Origin: Schlesneria paludicola DSM 18645
Lineage (GTDB): Bacteria; Planctomycetota; Planctomycetia; Planctomycetales; Planctomycetaceae
Length of the DNA: 64,000 nt
Direction of reading: 5' to 3'
NCBI GenBank assembly: GCA_945876035.1
Contig: CAMCMU010000026.1
Span: 1-64,000 of the forward strand
Notes under the pieces: generated by a model
The model's input: the letters and a program-made list of their open reading frames with translations, nothing else
The model's database searches: none
What the model was told of the DNA's origin: nothing
Shown: piece after piece, positions 1-10,792 of the stretch
Layout of the letters: each line of letters opens with the position of its first letter
Numbering within the stretch: the stretch's first letter is position 1
Made by a program: the position numbers and the translations under genes

Positions 1-415
1 GGAGATCACCCCTGGGCGGGGGGGGGGCTGTTCCGAGCCGCGTATCGACTCCCTGAATCAGAGTGATGGGCCAACCGGCGGCATCGTCGATGCGATGCCC
101 CATTCAAACGCGAACGAAATCCCGTTCGGATTGAGACGTTGCACACGCCGGCCCCGTTGACCCTATACCCTGATCAAGCCGGCCGGTTTATCGGTTCGCT
201 CGCGACTCACGGTAAAACAGTGGTCTGTTGGCCAATTCAAACAGGGACAGAAGTTGCCGCTGCCAAAAAACACGGAGATTCAGACGCATTTTTTGTGAGT
301 GTTTGTTTGAAATGAGATTCAAAAACGGAGTTGCCGGGTGAGGGCGGCGTTATTCCCAAGCCTCAAACAGGCCGATCCTCTGTTGTTTCACAGCGAACCG
401 TTGTGGTCGCGATTT
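1..415. other. Intergenic edge region, no gene seen
   Basis: No open reading frame with recognisable content is visible here on either strand. The only compositional oddity is an uninterrupted run of ten G residues at 18-27. The region lies downstream of the FHA gene, which is transcribed toward it; I see no convincing hairpin plus T-run to call a terminator. Confidence 0.5.
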
Positions 416-1192
416 TCAGGCACTCGCGCGGAGATCAATAGCGAGGGACTGTGTTGGCAACTGTTCCAGTAGTTCTTCAATTTGCTGAGACACACGGCCC
501 TGAGCCACTTCGAGCAACGCGGCAGCGGTCACGAGCTCCGCCTCACAAACACCCAGCTCTCGTGAGTGTGTGTCGATCATCTCCGACAACTCTCGAATTT
601 GGCCAAACAAACGTTCACAATTCTCGGGCTGAACACCATGGAGGAACTCCGATTCGACCGAAAGGGGCAATTGACCCGCCGTTTGTGAGTCATCCTGATG
701 CGCCTTCATGGCCGCCATCAGATTCTTCCAAGCGCCACGGCCACCCTCCTCGAAGTCGTTGATCATTGTCTGCTCAGCAAAAATTCGATCGCATAATTCC
801 GAGGCGGAGAGCAGTGATAATTCGGACTCGGCACATTCTGCGGCATCCTCCAAATCCGACCTGGAGCGAAATCGAGCCGTCAGCTGTAGCCCATGGATAT
901 CGATCACGTCGCCTTCACGGAGTGCCATCCGGCTTCGAGCAAGACCATTGATCAACATCAGGGAATCTTCCACAGTCTCAATCCAGGTGGCTCCGGACTG
1001 TTGATGAACGACACTATGAAGTGCCGGACCTTGTTGGAGTAGAAACTCACAAGCGGCTTTGGATCCGATCCGCATTCCGTCGCGATCGACCACGAATGAT
1101 TGGCCAAGTCCTTCGAGCACGAGAATCGTGTCCGATGGGGGGGATGTGTTGTTAAACGCGGGCCATGAGGGGACAGCACGTGAATTTGTCAT
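416..1192 (-). CDS. FHA-domain protein downstream of the ATP synthase operon
   Basis: This is a 258-residue protein with an ATG start. Residues about 24-110 look like a forkhead-associated domain: a GMRIGS strand, then a PALHSVVH segment where the family has its Ser/Arg-His phosphothreonine-binding loop, then INGL and LREGDVIDI, which match the late FHA strands. FHA domains bind phosphothreonine peptides. The usual Arg after RIG is Ser here and the S-R-x-H motif is degenerate, so phosphopeptide binding is uncertain. The C-terminal half is helical and acidic with Glu/Gln-rich coiled-coil character and no membrane segment, so a cytoplasmic protein is expected. It follows atpC on the same strand after about 290 bp and a terminator-like hairpin, so it is probably a separate unit. 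A link to the Ser/Thr kinase further along is only speculation. Confidence 0.7.
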   Translation of the reverse strand: MTNSRAVPSWPAFNNTSPPSDTILVLEGLGQSFVVDRDGMRIGSKAACEFLLQQGPALHSVVHQQSGATWIETVEDSLMLINGLARSRMALREGDVIDIHGLQLTARFRSRSDLEDAAECAESELSLLSASELCDRIFAEQTMINDFEEGGRGAWKNLMAAMKAHQDDSQTAGQLPLSVESEFLHGVQPENCERLFGQIRELSEMIDTHSRELGVCEAELVTAAALLEVAQGRVSQQIEELLEQLPTQSLAIDLRASA

Positions 1193-1380
1193 AAGTTTCT
1201 CGATCCAACATCTTGCCGGGCGGAGGAAAGCTCACGGAATGGGAACCAAGCCGAAAGCGTGTTCCTAAATTCGTCCGCGTCCCGGCACGAGCGTGAATCA
1301 AACCAAACAGTGTCTCAGATTCCAGCCTTGGCAACCTCGTCCGAATGTGCAGACTGCGTGCGGATTAATCCAGACAGGGG

Positions 1381-1421
1381 AAAAAAACGGGCAACAGGCC
1401 GGACAAAAAGGCCCTGTTACG
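1381..1421 (-). terminator. Terminator-like hairpin after atpC
   Basis: Read on the minus strand, AACAGG(G)CC pairs with GGCCTGTT across a 9-nt loop, with one bulged base. The stem is followed after a few bases by seven consecutive T. It lies about 65 bp beyond the atpC stop and before the FHA gene, where the ATP synthase transcript should end. The five-base gap between stem and T-run makes it imperfect. Confidence 0.5.
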
Positions 1422-1485
1422 GACTCTGGGCAGACACCGATGGCTGTAGTGGCTTGTGTACGAAGTCACGACCGATGCGAAGATC

Positions 1486-1887
1486 TCAATGAAAGCGTTT
1501 GGCCAGCGAAAGCATTTTTCTGGCACGCTGCTGATCCGCTATTTTCGCCGTCGACTCCGCATCACCGATGGCCAGCTTGGATTGATCGGTTTGGAGTTGT
1601 TTTTCCGCCTCAGCGACGGATAAATCCCCAACTGGAATCGCGCGTTGGGTCAGGAGAGAGACGACCGATCCTTGCACTTGAGCGAAGCCACCATCAATGA
1701 AGAAACTGCGTTCGCCAGCAGAGGATGTCAGCTTTAATTCTCCGCTGCCGAGTCGGCCGATCAGAGGAATCCGACCGGGTAAGATACCGATGTCTCCGTC
1801 ATACAGCGGAAACCGCAAAGCAGAAACGCTTTCATCAAAAAGCGTTCGTTCAGGTGTGACGATCACAAGTCGCAGTGTATCAGGCAT
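1486..1887 (-). CDS. atpC: ATP synthase F1 epsilon subunit
   Basis: This is the epsilon subunit (133 residues, normal length) of the F1 central stalk, which couples rotation of the c-ring to catalysis and can inhibit ATP hydrolysis. The N terminus PDTLRLVIVTPERTLFD opens the beta-sandwich, followed by the family's GDIGILPGRIPLIGRLGSG stretch and FFIDGGFAQV. The C-terminal helical hairpin (residues about 88-133) is Ala/Gln/Lys-rich. It is the last gene of the operon, 116 bp after atpD, with an ATG start and only a weak ribosome site. Confidence 0.95.
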   Translation of the reverse strand: MPDTLRLVIVTPERTLFDESVSALRFPLYDGDIGILPGRIPLIGRLGSGELKLTSSAGERSFFIDGGFAQVQGSVVSLLTQRAIPVGDLSVAEAEKQLQTDQSKLAIGDAESTAKIADQQRARKMLSLAKRFH

Positions 1888-2003
1888 GGGAATGGGCTAT
1901 TCGGGATTTTGGGTCGTGAGCATTAGCCATTTGGCAATCGATCGATACCTGTTCAGTCTTTGCATCAAATCTGTTTGCCCGTCTTCACCGCAGAATTTCG
2001 AGT

Positions 2004-3449
<1,446 letters not shown>

Positions 3450-3535
3450 TTAAAGTCTCTTTTCTCGAATGGTCTTGCGGCCGCCGTGTGTTCGGCCCCG
3501 ACAGGCTAACTTCCATCTGCTGGCGTATCGCTGGT

Positions 3536-4423
3536 CTACTCCAACGCGGCCGCTCCACCGATGATCTCACTGAGTTCTGAAGTAATTTGAGATTGCCGAG
3601 CGCGGTTATATTGTGCCCGAAGAATTCGAATCATTCCGTCGGCATTCTCGGTGGCGCTCTTCATAGCCACCATCCGCGCGATCTGTTCGCTGACTGTTGC
3701 GTCTAAAAAACACTTGAACAACCGCGCCTTAAAGGAGGCGGGTACGATCTCTTCCAAAATTTCTTGAGGCGAGGGTTGAAATTCGTACTCCGTCTTCGTC
3801 CGCACAGTCGCCGTCTCGGCCGTGGCCAGTTTGCCGATGGGCAGCAGTGTCTCGACCACCGCGACCTGCCGTGACATCGACTGAAACCGCGTATAGGCCA
3901 CATCGAGGCGATCAATCTCACCACGCACGAACTGCTCGGCGTAGCGTTTTGCCAAGACATCCACTTGGTCAAACGTCACTTTGTCGTCAAAGTGCATGTA
4001 GGACTGAGTCGTCGGCAATTTTTGAAATTTGAAATATCCGATTCCACGCTTACCCGAGACTTCGATATCGAGCTGCACGGCAGCGGATTTCGCTTGGCGA
4101 ATCCGTTGCTGAGTTTGTCGCAGTACGGCGCTGTTGTAGCCTCCGCACAGTCCCCGATTCGATGTCACGACCAATAGGACGCTTTTCTTTTCTGTCTCCC
4201 GTTGCTCAAGCAGTGGGTGAGTGACGGTCGATCCAGTCTCCTGCAGTGTCTCCGACAGATCGGAAACGATTTCCGAAATCTTGCGTGTGTAGGCCGCGGC
4301 TTGAGTTGCCCGATCCATCGCTTTTTTGAAGCGAGCGGTGGCTACCAGTTCCATCGTTCGCGTGATTTTGCGAACGTTGCGAACGGCTTTCAACCGCTTA
4401 ATGATTGCTCTTGCTTTGGCCAT
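3536..4423 (-). CDS. atpG: ATP synthase F1 gamma subunit
   Basis: This is the central rotor shaft of F1 (295 residues). The N-terminal helix MAKARAIIKRLKAVRNVRKI and the TRTMELVATARFKKA segment are the classic gamma start, the SNRGLCGGYNS motif follows near residue 88, and the C-terminal helix ends YNRARQSQITSELSEIIGGA. These N- and C-terminal helices form the coiled coil that turns inside the alpha3beta3 barrel. It lies between atpA (73 bp upstream) and atpD. The start is ATG. Nothing is missing. Confidence 0.97.
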   Translation of the reverse strand: MAKARAIIKRLKAVRNVRKITRTMELVATARFKKAMDRATQAAAYTRKISEIVSDLSETLQETGSTVTHPLLEQRETEKKSVLLVVTSNRGLCGGYNSAVLRQTQQRIRQAKSAAVQLDIEVSGKRGIGYFKFQKLPTTQSYMHFDDKVTFDQVDVLAKRYAEQFVRGEIDRLDVAYTRFQSMSRQVAVVETLLPIGKLATAETATVRTKTEYEFQPSPQEILEEIVPASFKARLFKCFLDATVSEQIARMVAMKSATENADGMIRILRAQYNRARQSQITSELSEIIGGAAALE

Positions 4424-4496
4424 GAAGCACTCGTACTGAACAAGATGTCGTCGTCAAACGTTTTTCGAAAACAGGGCTACGTGACCCACCACGGGA

Positions 4497-6020
4497 TCAC
4501 GGCTTTCCGACGGTTGCTTCCCAGCGAACCCGCCATTCTTCCAACGCCAATTTGAGTGAGGCTTCCGTCTTATCGTCGAGAGTACCACCGCTAATGATGG
4601 TGTTTCGGACTTCGCTCTTTTCATCACGCATAAACTGCAGCATGTGCTTTTCGGCTTCTTGGACACGCGTCACGGGAACCTTGTCAAAATAGCCCTTGGA
4701 GCCGCCGTAAATACTCATCACCTGATCACCCATCCCGAGCGGCTGGAACTGAGGCTGTTTGAGCAACTCCACCATGCGATAACCACGGTCGAGCTGTTGT
4801 TGCGTGGCCTTGTCCAGTTCGGTACCGAGTTGAGCGAATGCTTCCAGTTCTCGGAATGCGGCGAGATCCAGACGCAAGCTACCGGCCACCTTTTTCATGG
4901 CTTTCGTTTGAGCATTGCCCCCCACGCGTGAGACCGAGATCCCGACGTTGATCGCCGGCCGGACACCCTTAAAGAACAAGTCCGGTTCGAGGTAGATTTG
5001 ACCGTCGGTGATGGAAATCACGTTCGTTGGAATGTAGGCCGAGACTTCGCCTTCCAGTGTTTCGATAATCGGCAAAGCCGTCATCGAACCGCCGCCAAGT
5101 TCGTCGCTCAGCTTGGCCGCTCGTTCGAGCAACCGACTGTGGCAATAGAACACATCGCCTGGATAGGCTTCACGACCGGGAGGACGACGCATCAGGAGCG
5201 ACAACTGGCGATAGGCGGTTGCCTGCCGTGTCAGATCGTCATACACCACAAGCGTGTGCTTGCCTTGATACATGAAGTGTTCGGCAATCGCCGCACCGGC
5301 ATAAGGCGCGATGTACTGCAAAGGAGCCGGATCACTGGCAGAGGCGCTCACGACAATCGTGTAGTCCATCGCGCCCGCTTTGGTGAGTGATTCCACAATT
5401 GCGGCGGTTGAACTGGCACGTTGGCCGCAGGAAACGTAGACGCAGATGACGTCGCCGCCCTTTTGATTGATGATGGCGTCAATCGCCACAGCGGTTTTGC
5501 CGGTTTTTCGGTCGCCGATGATCAATTCTCGCTGACCGCGGCCGACGGGTGTCATCGCATCGACCGCTTTGATTCCTGTCTGCAGTGGTTGCTTCACGGG
5601 TTGTCGTCCGGAGACTCCCGGCGCAATCGTTTCCAGCGGTCGGAACGCGGTCGTGATGACCGGCCCTTTTCCGTCGAGTGCGTTTCCAAGAGGATCGACC
5701 ACGCGCCCCAGAAGGGACTCGCCGACGGGTACGGACAAGAGCTTGCCCGTTGTTCGTACCTCGTCCCCCTCTGCGATCTTCAAATAATCCCCGAGAATGA
5801 TCACTCCGACAGAGTGCTCTTCGAGGTTAAATACCTGACCGCGCACGCCGCTCGAGAATTCCACCATCTCGCCGGCCATGGCCGAAGCCAGTCCGTAGAC
5901 TCGTGCAATTCCATCACCCACTTCCACGACACGACCAACTTCACTCGTCTGAAGTTGGCCGTTGAAGTCTTCAATTTCCTTCTGGATAACTGAAGCGATC
6001 TCGCCCGCATTGAATTTCAT
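4497..6020 (-). CDS. atpA: ATP synthase F1 alpha subunit
   Basis: This is the non-catalytic alpha subunit (507 residues). It shows the P-loop GDRKTGKT at residues 169-176 (GDRQTGKT in most homologues), the YVSCGQRAS and [24 protein letters not shown] segments, and the SVSRVGG motif that carries the arginine finger completing the beta-subunit active site. The ATG start lies inside the atpH reading frame, giving a 50-bp overlap that probably couples translation of the two genes. It is intact and strongly conserved. Confidence 0.98.
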   Translation of the reverse strand: MKFNAGEIASVIQKEIEDFNGQLQTSEVGRVVEVGDGIARVYGLASAMAGEMVEFSSGVRGQVFNLEEHSVGVIILGDYLKIAEGDEVRTTGKLLSVPVGESLLGRVVDPLGNALDGKGPVITTAFRPLETIAPGVSGRQPVKQPLQTGIKAVDAMTPVGRGQRELIIGDRKTGKTAVAIDAIINQKGGDVICVYVSCGQRASSTAAIVESLTKAGAMDYTIVVSASASDPAPLQYIAPYAGAAIAEHFMYQGKHTLVVYDDLTRQATAYRQLSLLMRRPPGREAYPGDVFYCHSRLLERAAKLSDELGGGSMTALPIIETLEGEVSAYIPTNVISITDGQIYLEPDLFFKGVRPAINVGISVSRVGGNAQTKAMKKVAGSLRLDLAAFRELEAFAQLGTELDKATQQQLDRGYRMVELLKQPQFQPLGMGDQVMSIYGGSKGYFDKVPVTRVQEAEKHMLQFMRDEKSEVRNTIISGGTLDDKTEASLKLALEEWRVRWEATVGKP

Positions 6021-6609
6021 TCATACACCTCTCACGCAATCGAGCGCGAAGTTGTTTAACCTGTGCACTTAAGGACCCGTCATAAACGGTATCCCCCACA
6101 CGGATCACCAACCCGCCGAGTAACGACGGATCAACCCGTGTTTCCAAAATTGGTTCACATTCTAACGCAATCGCCAGTGAGGACTTGATCGACGCAAGGG
6201 ACGCGGCCGTTAACGGAACAGCGCTACTCACGCCGATTCGTCTCTTGCCAGCCCGTCGTTCAACCTCGTGGTCCACCAACCGCCGTATGACCGGCAACAA
6301 ATCTAAACGCTCATGCCTAGCGAGGACTCGCAAAAAATTGACGAACAGCGTTGTCGCTCGTCCCTCCAAAGTCCGCTGAATCAATCGCAATTTCTCATCA
6401 CGTCCCAAAGCGGATCCGCACAGTAACTGTTGGAACTGTGGCTGTGGCAATACGACATGATCCACGAAAGAACTCAACTCCAGAGCCGCAGTTTCTCCGC
6501 CAGATTTTCCAAGCGAATCAAGATACGCAACGGCGTAGACCTTCGCGACCGATTGGGTGCTCGGGTCTTCCACTGCGGACGGAATTCGATTTTGTACCTG
6601 AGTTTCCAC
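5971..6609 (-). CDS. atpH: ATP synthase delta subunit
   Basis: This is the delta (OSCP-type) subunit linking the top of F1 to the peripheral b stalk. At 212 residues it is longer than the usual ~180. The helical N-terminal domain includes [17 protein letters not shown], and the C-terminal part keeps the family motif [19 protein letters not shown]. The last ~17 residues (from about RERCMNEIQ) lie in the overlap with atpA and are probably non-essential tail. The N-terminal ~20 residues before SVAKVYA are also extra. It lies 49 bp after atpF. Confidence 0.93.
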   Translation of the reverse strand: METQVQNRIPSAVEDPSTQSVAKVYAVAYLDSLGKSGGETAALELSSFVDHVVLPQPQFQQLLCGSALGRDEKLRLIQRTLEGRATTLFVNFLRVLARHERLDLLPVIRRLVDHEVERRAGKRRIGVSSAVPLTAASLASIKSSLAIALECEPILETRVDPSLLGGLVIRVGDTVYDGSLSAQVKQLRARLRERCMNEIQCGRDRFSYPEGN

Positions 6610-6658
6610 AACGACTGTTCCCTAACGGACACCTCGGGCCGAGACAGTTCAAGGGAAC

Positions 6659-7294
6659 TTAGTTTCGGCGGACGTTCAACTGCGACAACGATTCTTTCAC
6701 CAAGCGTTCGTGGTCGTTATCGGTTAAGGTGCGTCCAATCACCTGTATGGTCGCGTTGACCACATTCGTTGACACGAACTCAAACAACTCGGTCAACGCT
6801 TGATCTTTTGATCGCTGAATCTCAGCGATGGCCCGCTGCTTGATTGCATCGGCTTCCTTCTGAGCACTGGTGGCGATCTCGACTTTCAAACGATCGGCAT
6901 CACGCCGCGCCTCGACCATGATTTCACGGACTTCTTCCTGAGCCTTGGCGAGACGCGACTCATAGTCCTTCAACAATTGTTCCGATTTCTGCCGGTTCGA
7001 ATCCGCATCAGAAATATCTTGGCGTATGCGTCGTTCTCGCTCGGTCAAACCAGCCCGCAACGGTTCCCAGGCACCGACCCGCAAGACGGTCAGATAGACC
7101 ACGAAGGTCACCAACGAAAATAGCGCCAGATCTCGAGTCCAAGACATTGGCAGACCGGTCGGATGATGGTCAGCCGTTGTCGCAGAATCCCCATGCGCAG
7201 CGGTCGCATGGTCTGCCGCCAGCACCGATGCCGGTAGCATCAGACTCAGGCTCACGACCGCAATTTGAGACCAGCGTAATAAACCAAGAGACAT
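6659..7294 (-). CDS. atpF: ATP synthase Fo b subunit with signal-peptide-like N terminus
   Basis: This is the peripheral stalk subunit b (211 residues; about 160 is common). A hydrophobic N terminus ending in LMLPASVLAADH looks like a cleavable signal peptide. A His/Asp-rich linker of about 25 residues follows, then the true membrane anchor (DLALFSLVTFVVYLTVL, about residues 55-71) and a long charged helix from about 80 to 190 (SEQLLKDYESRLAKAQEEV and the following), which dimerises and binds delta. The leader implies the mature N terminus is outside the cytoplasm, consistent with b topology, but a processed b subunit is not the textbook case. It sits between atpE and atpH. Confidence 0.93.
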   Translation of the reverse strand: MSLGLLRWSQIAVVSLSLMLPASVLAADHATAAHGDSATTADHHPTGLPMSWTRDLALFSLVTFVVYLTVLRVGAWEPLRAGLTERERRIRQDISDADSNRQKSEQLLKDYESRLAKAQEEVREIMVEARRDADRLKVEIATSAQKEADAIKQRAIAEIQRSKDQALTELFEFVSTNVVNATIQVIGRTLTDNDHERLVKESLSQLNVRRN

Positions 7295-7341
7295 CGAGTT
7301 GAACCTGTCAGGACGAGAAAAACCGAAGGAAGGAAGCGGAA

Positions 7342-7755
<414 letters not shown>

Positions 7756-7760
7756 TCACA

Positions 7761-8717
7761 TTAGTGCGGATTCACAGCCGCACTAATGAACAACGATGCG
7801 AGTAACGAAAATACATAAGCCTGCAAAAATGCCACGAACAATTCCAACATGCCGATGGCCACCTGACCGAAGATACTGGCCGGCATGACAATTCCCCAAA
7901 GAGGGCCGTTGGCCAACGCGATAAAGCCAAGGAACACACCGAGGACCGTATGGCCGGCCATGATATTGGCAAATAACCGCACGGCCAGGACGCCGTGCTT
8001 GATTAGTAAGCCACCCGCTTCAATCAACCAAATCACGGGAAGCAGTACGACGGCAATCAGCGGAGGCAAGTCCATTCCGGGGACGAGGGACTTCCAGAAG
8101 CCGACGATTCCAGACTGTTGGGACCCATAGAAAACGACATGGACGAACGTGATCACGGCCAATACGCCCGTGACATTGATGTCGGCCGTGGGAGAACCCA
8201 GAAACGGGATCGCGCCGAGTAGGTTACAGATCAAAATATAGAAGAATACGCTCCACACAAACGGCAGATACCTGTCTGCCGGATGCCCCAACGCAATGTC
8301 GTACGAGAGTTGACCCGAGTGCTGATGCTGGGGATGGCCGCCCGAATGATGGCTGTCAACGGAAAGAGCATGGGAGTCACCATGGCCGTGTTCTCCAGCC
8401 CCTTCCGCATGACCAACATGCTGATGAGGAATCCCGATCGAGGGGCGAACAACCTCATCACGAATGAATACCGCCAGCGACTCCCAAAAGTTCCACCACA
8501 AGCCTTTGACGGGCTGGCCTCCGGCGACGCGAGTCGCAAGGCCGCGGAAAATTAGAAATGCCAAGCCCACGGCGACGACCTGTAACACCATATATTTCGT
8601 TAGCGGCGAAGGCATAACGAACTGGCTGTTGCGGCCGAGCAGCTCCAACACAAACCCGGGAAGCTCCCAAGTGCTCGTGTCTCGCACATGATGAAAAGGG
8701 TCAGAACCCGCCGCCAT
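7761..8717 (-). CDS. atpB: ATP synthase Fo a subunit with His-rich insertion
   Basis: This is the stator channel subunit a (318 residues; 240-280 is typical). It is a polytopic membrane protein with the essential arginine in AVRLFANIMAGHTVLG and the late segment FVAFLQAYVFSLLASLF. Ions pass through its half-channels to the c-ring. An insertion around residues 98-133, between the first membrane helix and the conserved core, contains eleven histidines in 36 residues with Gly, Asp and Ser. This hydrophilic loop is not part of the standard fold and may bind metal or protons, or may be a neutral lineage-specific loop. The ATG start lies 32 bp after the atpI-like gene. Confidence 0.96.
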   Translation of the reverse strand: MAAGSDPFHHVRDTSTWELPGFVLELLGRNSQFVMPSPLTKYMVLQVVAVGLAFLIFRGLATRVAGGQPVKGLWWNFWESLAVFIRDEVVRPSIGIPHQHVGHAEGAGEHGHGDSHALSVDSHHSGGHPQHQHSGQLSYDIALGHPADRYLPFVWSVFFYILICNLLGAIPFLGSPTADINVTGVLAVITFVHVVFYGSQQSGIVGFWKSLVPGMDLPPLIAVVLLPVIWLIEAGGLLIKHGVLAVRLFANIMAGHTVLGVFLGFIALANGPLWGIVMPASIFGQVAIGMLELFVAFLQAYVFSLLASLFISAAVNPH

Positions 8718-8749
8718 AAATACCCAATCCGATTTTCAACGTTTTTATT

Positions 8750-9154
8750 TTAACCAGCCACGGCCTTGCTGTTCGCAGCAGGAACCAGCACCGCTCGCGT
8801 TTCGAGGGCCAGTGCCACAAGGTAACTCACAATTAACCAGACGGTGAACTCGCGAAATTTAAGATCAGGCCGCAGTGTGCGGATCGTAACGATCCCCAAG
8901 AACACAAACAACATCCGAAAGCTAGTTCCCACCAGAACGAGGTAGGCTGAGGAACCGCGATGCTTGAGGATACCGCCTACGAAAATTGTCATCCAACCAG
9001 GGATCAAGCACAGCAACCCGGCGTAGACCAAACCCTCGACCCCTACCCATCCCGCAAGAGCGTACGCCAACCCTGACATCAACAAGACATACAGAACCAT
9101 TCCAATAGTGAAAACCGCGACTTGAAAACCTGATGACTGCATGACGCTTCTCAA
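8750..9154 (-). CDS. atpI: Small membrane protein at AtpI position
   Basis: This is a 134-residue, very hydrophobic protein with about four predicted membrane helices (for example FTIGMVLYVLLMSGLAYAL, GLLCLIPGWMTIFVGGIL and FTVWLIVSYLVALALETRA). It sits between atpZ and atpB, where F-type operons often carry atpI, whose product assists c-ring assembly or cation supply. The sequence itself is only loosely like classical AtpI, so the name rests mainly on position, length and topology. The start is ATG. Confidence 0.6.
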   Translation of the reverse strand: MRSVMQSSGFQVAVFTIGMVLYVLLMSGLAYALAGWVGVEGLVYAGLLCLIPGWMTIFVGGILKHRGSSAYLVLVGTSFRMLFVFLGIVTIRTLRPDLKFREFTVWLIVSYLVALALETRAVLVPAANSKAVAG

Positions 9155-9181
9155 AGCCGGCGAAACCGCGTAACTAAAAAA

Positions 9182-9418
9182 TCATTTCGAAGATCGGCCG
9201 CTGCTTTTGGCAAGCCGCAACAGATCGAACATTGAAGTCATGAAACCCAGCATCACTCCCGCGATCGTAAACCAAGGACTGGTTCCCAATCGCTTATCCA
9301 GCCACCACCCACCACTTGGCGGAAGGGCCATCTGCAGGCCAATCGAAATCACTCGAGAGGCCATGACATAACCCTGCGCCAGAGAACTGCGACCGTCACG
9401 ATTCTGATCACTGGACAC
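9182..9418 (-). CDS. atpZ: AtpZ/AtpI-family small membrane protein
   Basis: The product has two short membrane helices and the family signature GGWWLDKRLGTSPWFTIAG followed by LGFMTSMFDLLRLAK. AtpZ/AtpI proteins precede the ATP synthase genes and have been connected with magnesium/calcium transport or c-ring assembly. The GTG at 9418 has GGGGAG six bases upstream and gives 78 residues. A TTG at 9493 would add 25 residues of low-complexity sequence. It is the first gene of the operon. Confidence 0.8.
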   Translation of the reverse strand: MSSDQNRDGRSSLAQGYVMASRVISIGLQMALPPSGGWWLDKRLGTSPWFTIAGVMLGFMTSMFDLLRLAKSSGRSSK

Positions 9419-9755
9419 GGAGTCTCCCCGAACAAACGAAACACCGATCGTGGAGCCACTGCGGATGCTAGCTTTGGCTTGAGATGTTGTCAAAGTGGCG
9501 AGGACGAGCCGCTGAGAATTCTCAAAAGTGGGGGTGTTGCGGGTGTCGGTGATTCAGTTGCCTGAAATGAAATCGAAGGATTCGCAATTTCGTGGGGCGA
9601 ATTGTCTGATCTTTCTCCGTTAAATGGCATGTTTTAGAGTGTTCCGTCAGCAGCAGGACGGGTACGATGGAGGTTCAAGACGCGGAATGGAAGACAGAAG
9701 CCGATCGGCTTCTCCACCTGTTGCGGTTACAAACCGCGAGTTTCAAGGAATTGCT
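9419..9755. promoter_or_regulatory. Divergent promoter region, ATP synthase operon / HTH gene
   Basis: This spacer separates two divergently transcribed units and should hold the promoters of both. I cannot mark -35/-10 boxes with confidence. The assignment rests only on gene orientation. Confidence 0.35.
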
Positions 9756-10718
9756 GTGAACGACCAAGATCTGCCAGAGACGATCACGAAGACGACTCGC
9801 GGTATCGCTGACCTCGTAGAAAAATCCGCTGATTTAGATCACGAATCGGTCGCTGACGAGCCGCTTGAAAAAGAGTTTGCTTGCCATATCGCCACTGACT
9901 TCGATGATGGTGATCCGGCTGACGACGATGACGAAGAAATCAGCGCGGCACAAATGAAGAATAAACTAGAGCAGTTCTTCGCCGATGACCCGTTGACCGA
10001 AGCCATCGATGCGTTGGATGTTCTGACTCTTGAGGAGGCAGCCATTTATTTGAAGATTGAATACGCCGATATCCGGCGGATGGTCAAGGAGCAGGGACTC
10101 CCCGGTCGCAAGATCGGTGAGGAATGGCGATTCCTGCGCGGGGCCATTGCTGATTGGTTGCGAGCAGCCAGCGGTTCTTCGCTTCCAGTTACCCAGCCGG
10201 AAAAGGCGACCCGAGCGGAGCGTCCCGCCCGCGATGATCGGCCACAGCGGCGATTTCCGGAGGAACAACGGGAGCAACAACGGGAGAGCAACGAGGGCTT
10301 TCCGCAACGGAGTCAGCCGCCACGCCCTCGACCGCAGTTTCGCAGTCAGAATCAATTCGGTGGCGGAGCCGAAACCAGCGGTTATCAAGGCGGACAACAT
10401 CAAGGCGGACAAGGGGGAGGGAACGCCGGCAGCGTTGGACAGGGGGGGTATCCACCCCCACGTCGTCGGCGTTATGAAGGCGATCAGTCACAACAGCCTC
10501 CACAGGGGGATTTTCGGCCTCCACGCAAGCGACCGTCAAGTGAAAATGTAGGAGGTCATGAAACGAGCACGGGGTTCAGGGGCCGTTCAGGCCATGGCGG
10601 CCCTGCCGGGGCAAGTCCATTCGTTGCCGCCTCCAAGAAGCCCAAGCGAGACGCGTTGGAAAATCAGCGTTTTAAGAGATTGGATCGCCGCCGATTCGGA
10701 TCCGATCAACCGGATTAA
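9756..10718 (+). CDS. Excisionase-type helix-turn-helix protein with disordered tail
   Basis: Residues about 85-140 form a helix-turn-helix domain of the excisionase/HTH_17 kind: LTLEEAAIYLKIEYADIRR, then GLPGRKIGEEWRF and a final helix AIADWLRA. Such domains bind DNA. Before it is an acidic region, and after it about 180 residues rich in Gln, Arg, Gly and Pro with no predicted fold, as in nucleic-acid-associated proteins. The GTG at 9756 has AAGGA at good distance. An in-frame ATG at 9624 would add 44 residues that look non-conserved. It is divergent from the ATP synthase operon. A transcription factor or nucleoid role is possible but not shown. Confidence 0.75.
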   Translation: MNDQDLPETITKTTRGIADLVEKSADLDHESVADEPLEKEFACHIATDFDDGDPADDDDEEISAAQMKNKLEQFFADDPLTEAIDALDVLTLEEAAIYLKIEYADIRRMVKEQGLPGRKIGEEWRFLRGAIADWLRAASGSSLPVTQPEKATRAERPARDDRPQRRFPEEQREQQRESNEGFPQRSQPPRPRPQFRSQNQFGGGAETSGYQGGQHQGGQGGGNAGSVGQGGYPPPRRRRYEGDQSQQPPQGDFRPPRKRPSSENVGGHETSTGFRGRSGHGGPAGASPFVAASKKPKRDALENQRFKRLDRRRFGSDQPD

Positions 10719-10792
10719 TTCGCCTCCCCGAATTCAATGATCAACAGGCTGTTCGTGTTCCAGTGGAAACTCGGAATCCTTCGGTGGAACTG

